Positions 15,959-17,218 of a stretch of DNA of 17,218 nt are shown here, piece after piece. Each line of letters starts with the position of its first letter. The stretch's first letter is position 1. The stretch comes from Candidatus Latescibacterota bacterium (GTDB taxonomy: Bacteria; Latescibacterota; UBA2968; UBA8231), in contig JAGWBY010000118.1 of the NCBI GenBank assembly GCA_021295675.1, positions 1 through 17,218 on the forward strand, written 5' to 3'. The notes beneath the pieces are model-generated. The model was not told the origin of the DNA. It saw only the letters and a program-made list of their open reading frames with translations, and did not search any database. Position numbers and translations under genes: made by a program.

Positions 15959-16348
15959 GACGCCTACAGTTCGTACATCGAGGGTTGGCAAAAGCGTCTG
16001 TGCCAAGAGCGGAAGGCACTCGATCAAGCCGCACAGAAAGCGCAGGTGCAGGCGCAGGTCTGCGCCAAAGCCTTAGTCGAGGAATACGGTGCCGAACGCG
16101 TGTACCTGATCGGCTCACTGACCAGAGGTAGCGGCTTCCACCCGCGTTCCGATATCGATTTGGCCGTCGCAGGCATACCACCAGAACGCTACTTTGCAGT
16201 ACTAGCAGACATCGCCGAGCGGGCGGGCCGCGAGGTAGATCTGATTCTACTTGAGTCGGCAACGCCGGCCCTGCTCGAATGCGTTGCTAACGAGGGAGTG
16301 CTGCTGTATGAGCGCACAGAAATTCCTGCTGCTACGAGCGGATATTGA
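15956..16348 (+). CDS. mntA: MNT-domain nucleotidyltransferase antitoxin (MntA-like)
   Basis: A 130-residue protein with a C-terminal minimal nucleotidyltransferase domain: LIGSLTRGSGFHPRSDIDL supplies the GS...DxD motif (G53, S54, D66, D68; 11 residues between GS and DxD), with the third carboxylate in REVDLILLE (D95). MNT antitoxins of HepT systems inactivate the toxin by attaching AMP groups to a Tyr near its RNase motif; that mechanism is family knowledge. Residues 1-45 are a helical Ala/Gln-rich extension (AAQKAQVQAQVCAKALVEEY). ATG 15956 was chosen because the longer GTG 15911 start adds a non-conserved hydrophobic leader; no ribosome site is visible. It overlaps the HEPN gene by 41 nt, as expected for a coupled toxin-antitoxin pair. 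Confidence 0.82.
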   Translation: MDAYSSYIEGWQKRLCQERKALDQAAQKAQVQAQVCAKALVEEYGAERVYLIGSLTRGSGFHPRSDIDLAVAGIPPERYFAVLADIAERAGREVDLILLESATPALLECVANEGVLLYERTEIPAATSGY

Positions 16349-16796
16349 CCGCACGCTAGCGCAGATCACCGCCGTGGTCGCGGAAGGTCGGGAGACCTTG
16401 GAAAAAATCGACGGATCTCCGACCACGCTAGAACTGCGCGGCATTGGCAGCATTCTGCACGACTTCTACACCGGCATAGAACAGCTTCTAGAGCATCTCG
16501 CCGGCGAGCTCGATGGCGAGATACCAGTCGGTGCCGATTGGCACGTGCAGCTCTTGGGCCGGATGACGAGCGAAATCGAATCCGTGCGCCCCGCCGTTCT
16601 CAGCTCAGACCTCGCAGACGCGCTGAGGCCCTATCTGCGCTTCCGCCATCTCTTCAGAAATATATACGGCATTCAATTGCGCTGGGAGCTATGCCGCGGA
16701 CTGGCCACGGAGATGGGTAATGTCTGGGAAAAATTCCACGGCGAAATGGAAGCGTTCAAAGACGTGTTGAAGAGTTTGCACGCCGGCTGTAGTTAG
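16308..16796 (+). CDS. hepT: HEPN-domain toxin-like protein (HepT-like), with Asn at the motif His position
   Basis: A 162-residue all-helical protein of the HEPN/HepT type. ATG 16308 has GAGGGAG about 9 nt upstream; the in-frame start at 16251 would only add sequence from inside mntA. HepT toxins are RNases with an RX4HXY motif. Here the segment RFRHLFRNIYGIQLRW reads R113-HLFR-N118-I-Y120: spacing and the Tyr that MntA modifies are kept but the His is Asn. Similar 'FRNxY' variants occur in related proteins, from memory, so activity cannot be excluded. The protein is longer than the shortest HepT proteins, consistent with the larger subgroup having helices before the motif. Confidence 0.75.
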   Translation: MSAQKFLLLRADIDRTLAQITAVVAEGRETLEKIDGSPTTLELRGIGSILHDFYTGIEQLLEHLAGELDGEIPVGADWHVQLLGRMTSEIESVRPAVLSSDLADALRPYLRFRHLFRNIYGIQLRWELCRGLATEMGNVWEKFHGEMEAFKDVLKSLHAGCS

Positions 16797-16827
16797 TTGT
16801 AACCCCTTTCCTCTAAGTCCGTTTCCC

Positions 16828-16935
16828 CTAATCGAGGAAGGATAGCGTCGCCTCGTCGCCGGGCTGCTCCTGCCAAGCGCGGATCCGCTCGCTTAGTTCG
16901 CCGACCGCAAAAGACCCGGCCTCCAGACCTATCAT
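16828..16935 (-). pseudogene. Orphan C-terminal coding fragment
   Basis: The minus strand reads a 35-residue open stretch from ATG 16935 (MIGLEAGSFAVGELSERIRA, continuing to ATLSFLD) to TAG 16830-16828. The codon use looks coding (GC-rich third positions) and it ends like a real protein C-terminus, but an in-frame TGA lies only a few codons upstream and no domain is complete. It is probably the last piece of a deleted gene. The family was not recognised. The rest of 16797-17010 holds no other gene I can support. Confidence 0.35.
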
Positions 16936-17010
16936 CCGCCCCGAAGCTCACTTGAGGGGAGGGGCCATTGAACTTGCTGGAATATTACCTTTAAAGGAGT
17001 AGAATCATTA

Positions 17011-17218
17011 GTGAATGATTATGTCAACTTCAGCCCCAAAGAATACCAACAGCGGCTGAACAAGCTCAGAGGGTTAATGGCGGAGCGCGGTATCGACGCT
17101 GTGCTGGTCACCACCGAGGCCAATCACCGCTACTTTACGGGCCATGTGACCCACCGCTGGATGCACCAGTACACGGCCATGTTCGCCCTGCTGCCGCTGG
17201 AGGGCGAACCGCTGCTTA
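17011..17218 (+). CDS. M24 family (creatinase/Xaa-Pro dipeptidase-like) protein, N-terminal part
   Basis: The window ends inside this gene; 69 codons are visible. The product starts with NDYVNFSPKEYQQRLNKLRG and continues with MAERGIDAVLVTTEANHRYF, the N-terminal domain pattern of M24 metallopeptidase-like proteins (creatinase, Xaa-Pro aminopeptidase, DMSP lyase DddP-like), where 'RL..LR..M...G.DA.L......N..Y.TG' is the first helix-strand unit. The catalytic pita-bread domain is beyond the window, so the reaction cannot be assigned. GTG 17011 is the start, with AAAGGAG at 16993-16999; the 11-nt spacing is slightly long. Confidence 0.75.
   Translation, partial: MNDYVNFSPKEYQQRLNKLRGLMAERGIDAVLVTTEANHRYFTGHVTHRWMHQYTAMFALLPLEGEPLL

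Noticed and set aside
1..17218. tRNA and rRNA genes.
   Set aside because: No stretch shows a tRNA cloverleaf with a GTTCRANNC-type T arm or recognisable rRNA sequence on either strand by eye.

Overview
The window reads as a high-GC bacterial chromosome segment from a polysaccharide- and sulfate-ester-degrading lineage. Two secreted enzymes end in a FlgD-Ig-like/T9SS-type C-terminal domain (NxPNPFN...WDGRD..G..ASGxYxYxL). Around them are a sulfatase, two Gfo/Idh/MocA oxidoreductases, two enolase-superfamily (mandelate racemase/muconate lactonizing, MR/MLE) enzymes and a planctomycete-style glycosidase-like propeller. This mix is typical of Latescibacterota, Poribacteria and related uncultured FCB/PVC-like lineages. 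That placement is inference; there is no rRNA or marker gene here.

Layout. (1) 2-708: 3' part of a sulfatase, broken by a one-base deletion. (2) 763-2640: an AT-richer accessory patch holding a NYN-domain (PIN-like RNase) gene with its own promoter, structured leader and strong intrinsic terminator, then small DUF2442 and DUF5678-like genes on the minus strand. A second, partial copy of the sulfatase 3' end follows the NYN gene, so the NYN gene sits between two 240-bp direct repeats with no indels between them. (3) 2662-4997 minus: secreted glucose/sorbosone-dehydrogenase-like propeller with a C-terminal sorting domain, split by a frameshift at a G6 run. (4) 5169-7622 plus: Gfo/Idh/MocA oxidoreductase and a glycosidase-like five-bladed propeller, closely spaced. 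(5) 7788-8129 minus: small membrane protein with hendecad coiled-coil repeats. (6) 8237-10563 minus: retropepsin-like aspartic protease whose stop overlaps the start of a secreted GH5 cellulase-like enzyme. (7) 10732-15888 plus: compact four-gene operon of MR/MLE enzyme, MR/MLE enzyme, a LamG protein with a seven-bladed propeller inserted in it, and Gfo/Idh/MocA oxidoreductase. It is probably a sugar or sugar-acid catabolic unit. (8) 15956-16796 plus: MntA/HepT-type toxin-antitoxin pair. (9) 17011-end: start of an M24 (creatinase/Xaa-Pro dipeptidase-like) protein.

The genes fit together as an uptake-and-breakdown system for sulfated or acidic glycans: sulfatase, GH5 and sugar dehydrogenase outside the cytoplasm, then oxidoreductases and MR/MLE dehydratases or racemases inside. 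It is interspersed with small defence or toxin-antitoxin-like genes. The substrate is not visible in the sequence.

Five large genes each need one single-base correction to be full length (about 490-505, 3136-3141, 11885-11890, 12225-12226, 14213-14221). This many clean one-base shifts in otherwise conserved genes points to indel errors in the assembly more than to decay, but reads are needed to tell. The most unusual items are the propeller-in-LamG architecture, the NYN gene flanked by sulfatase tails with an attenuator-like leader, and the HepT protein with Asn in place of the motif His.
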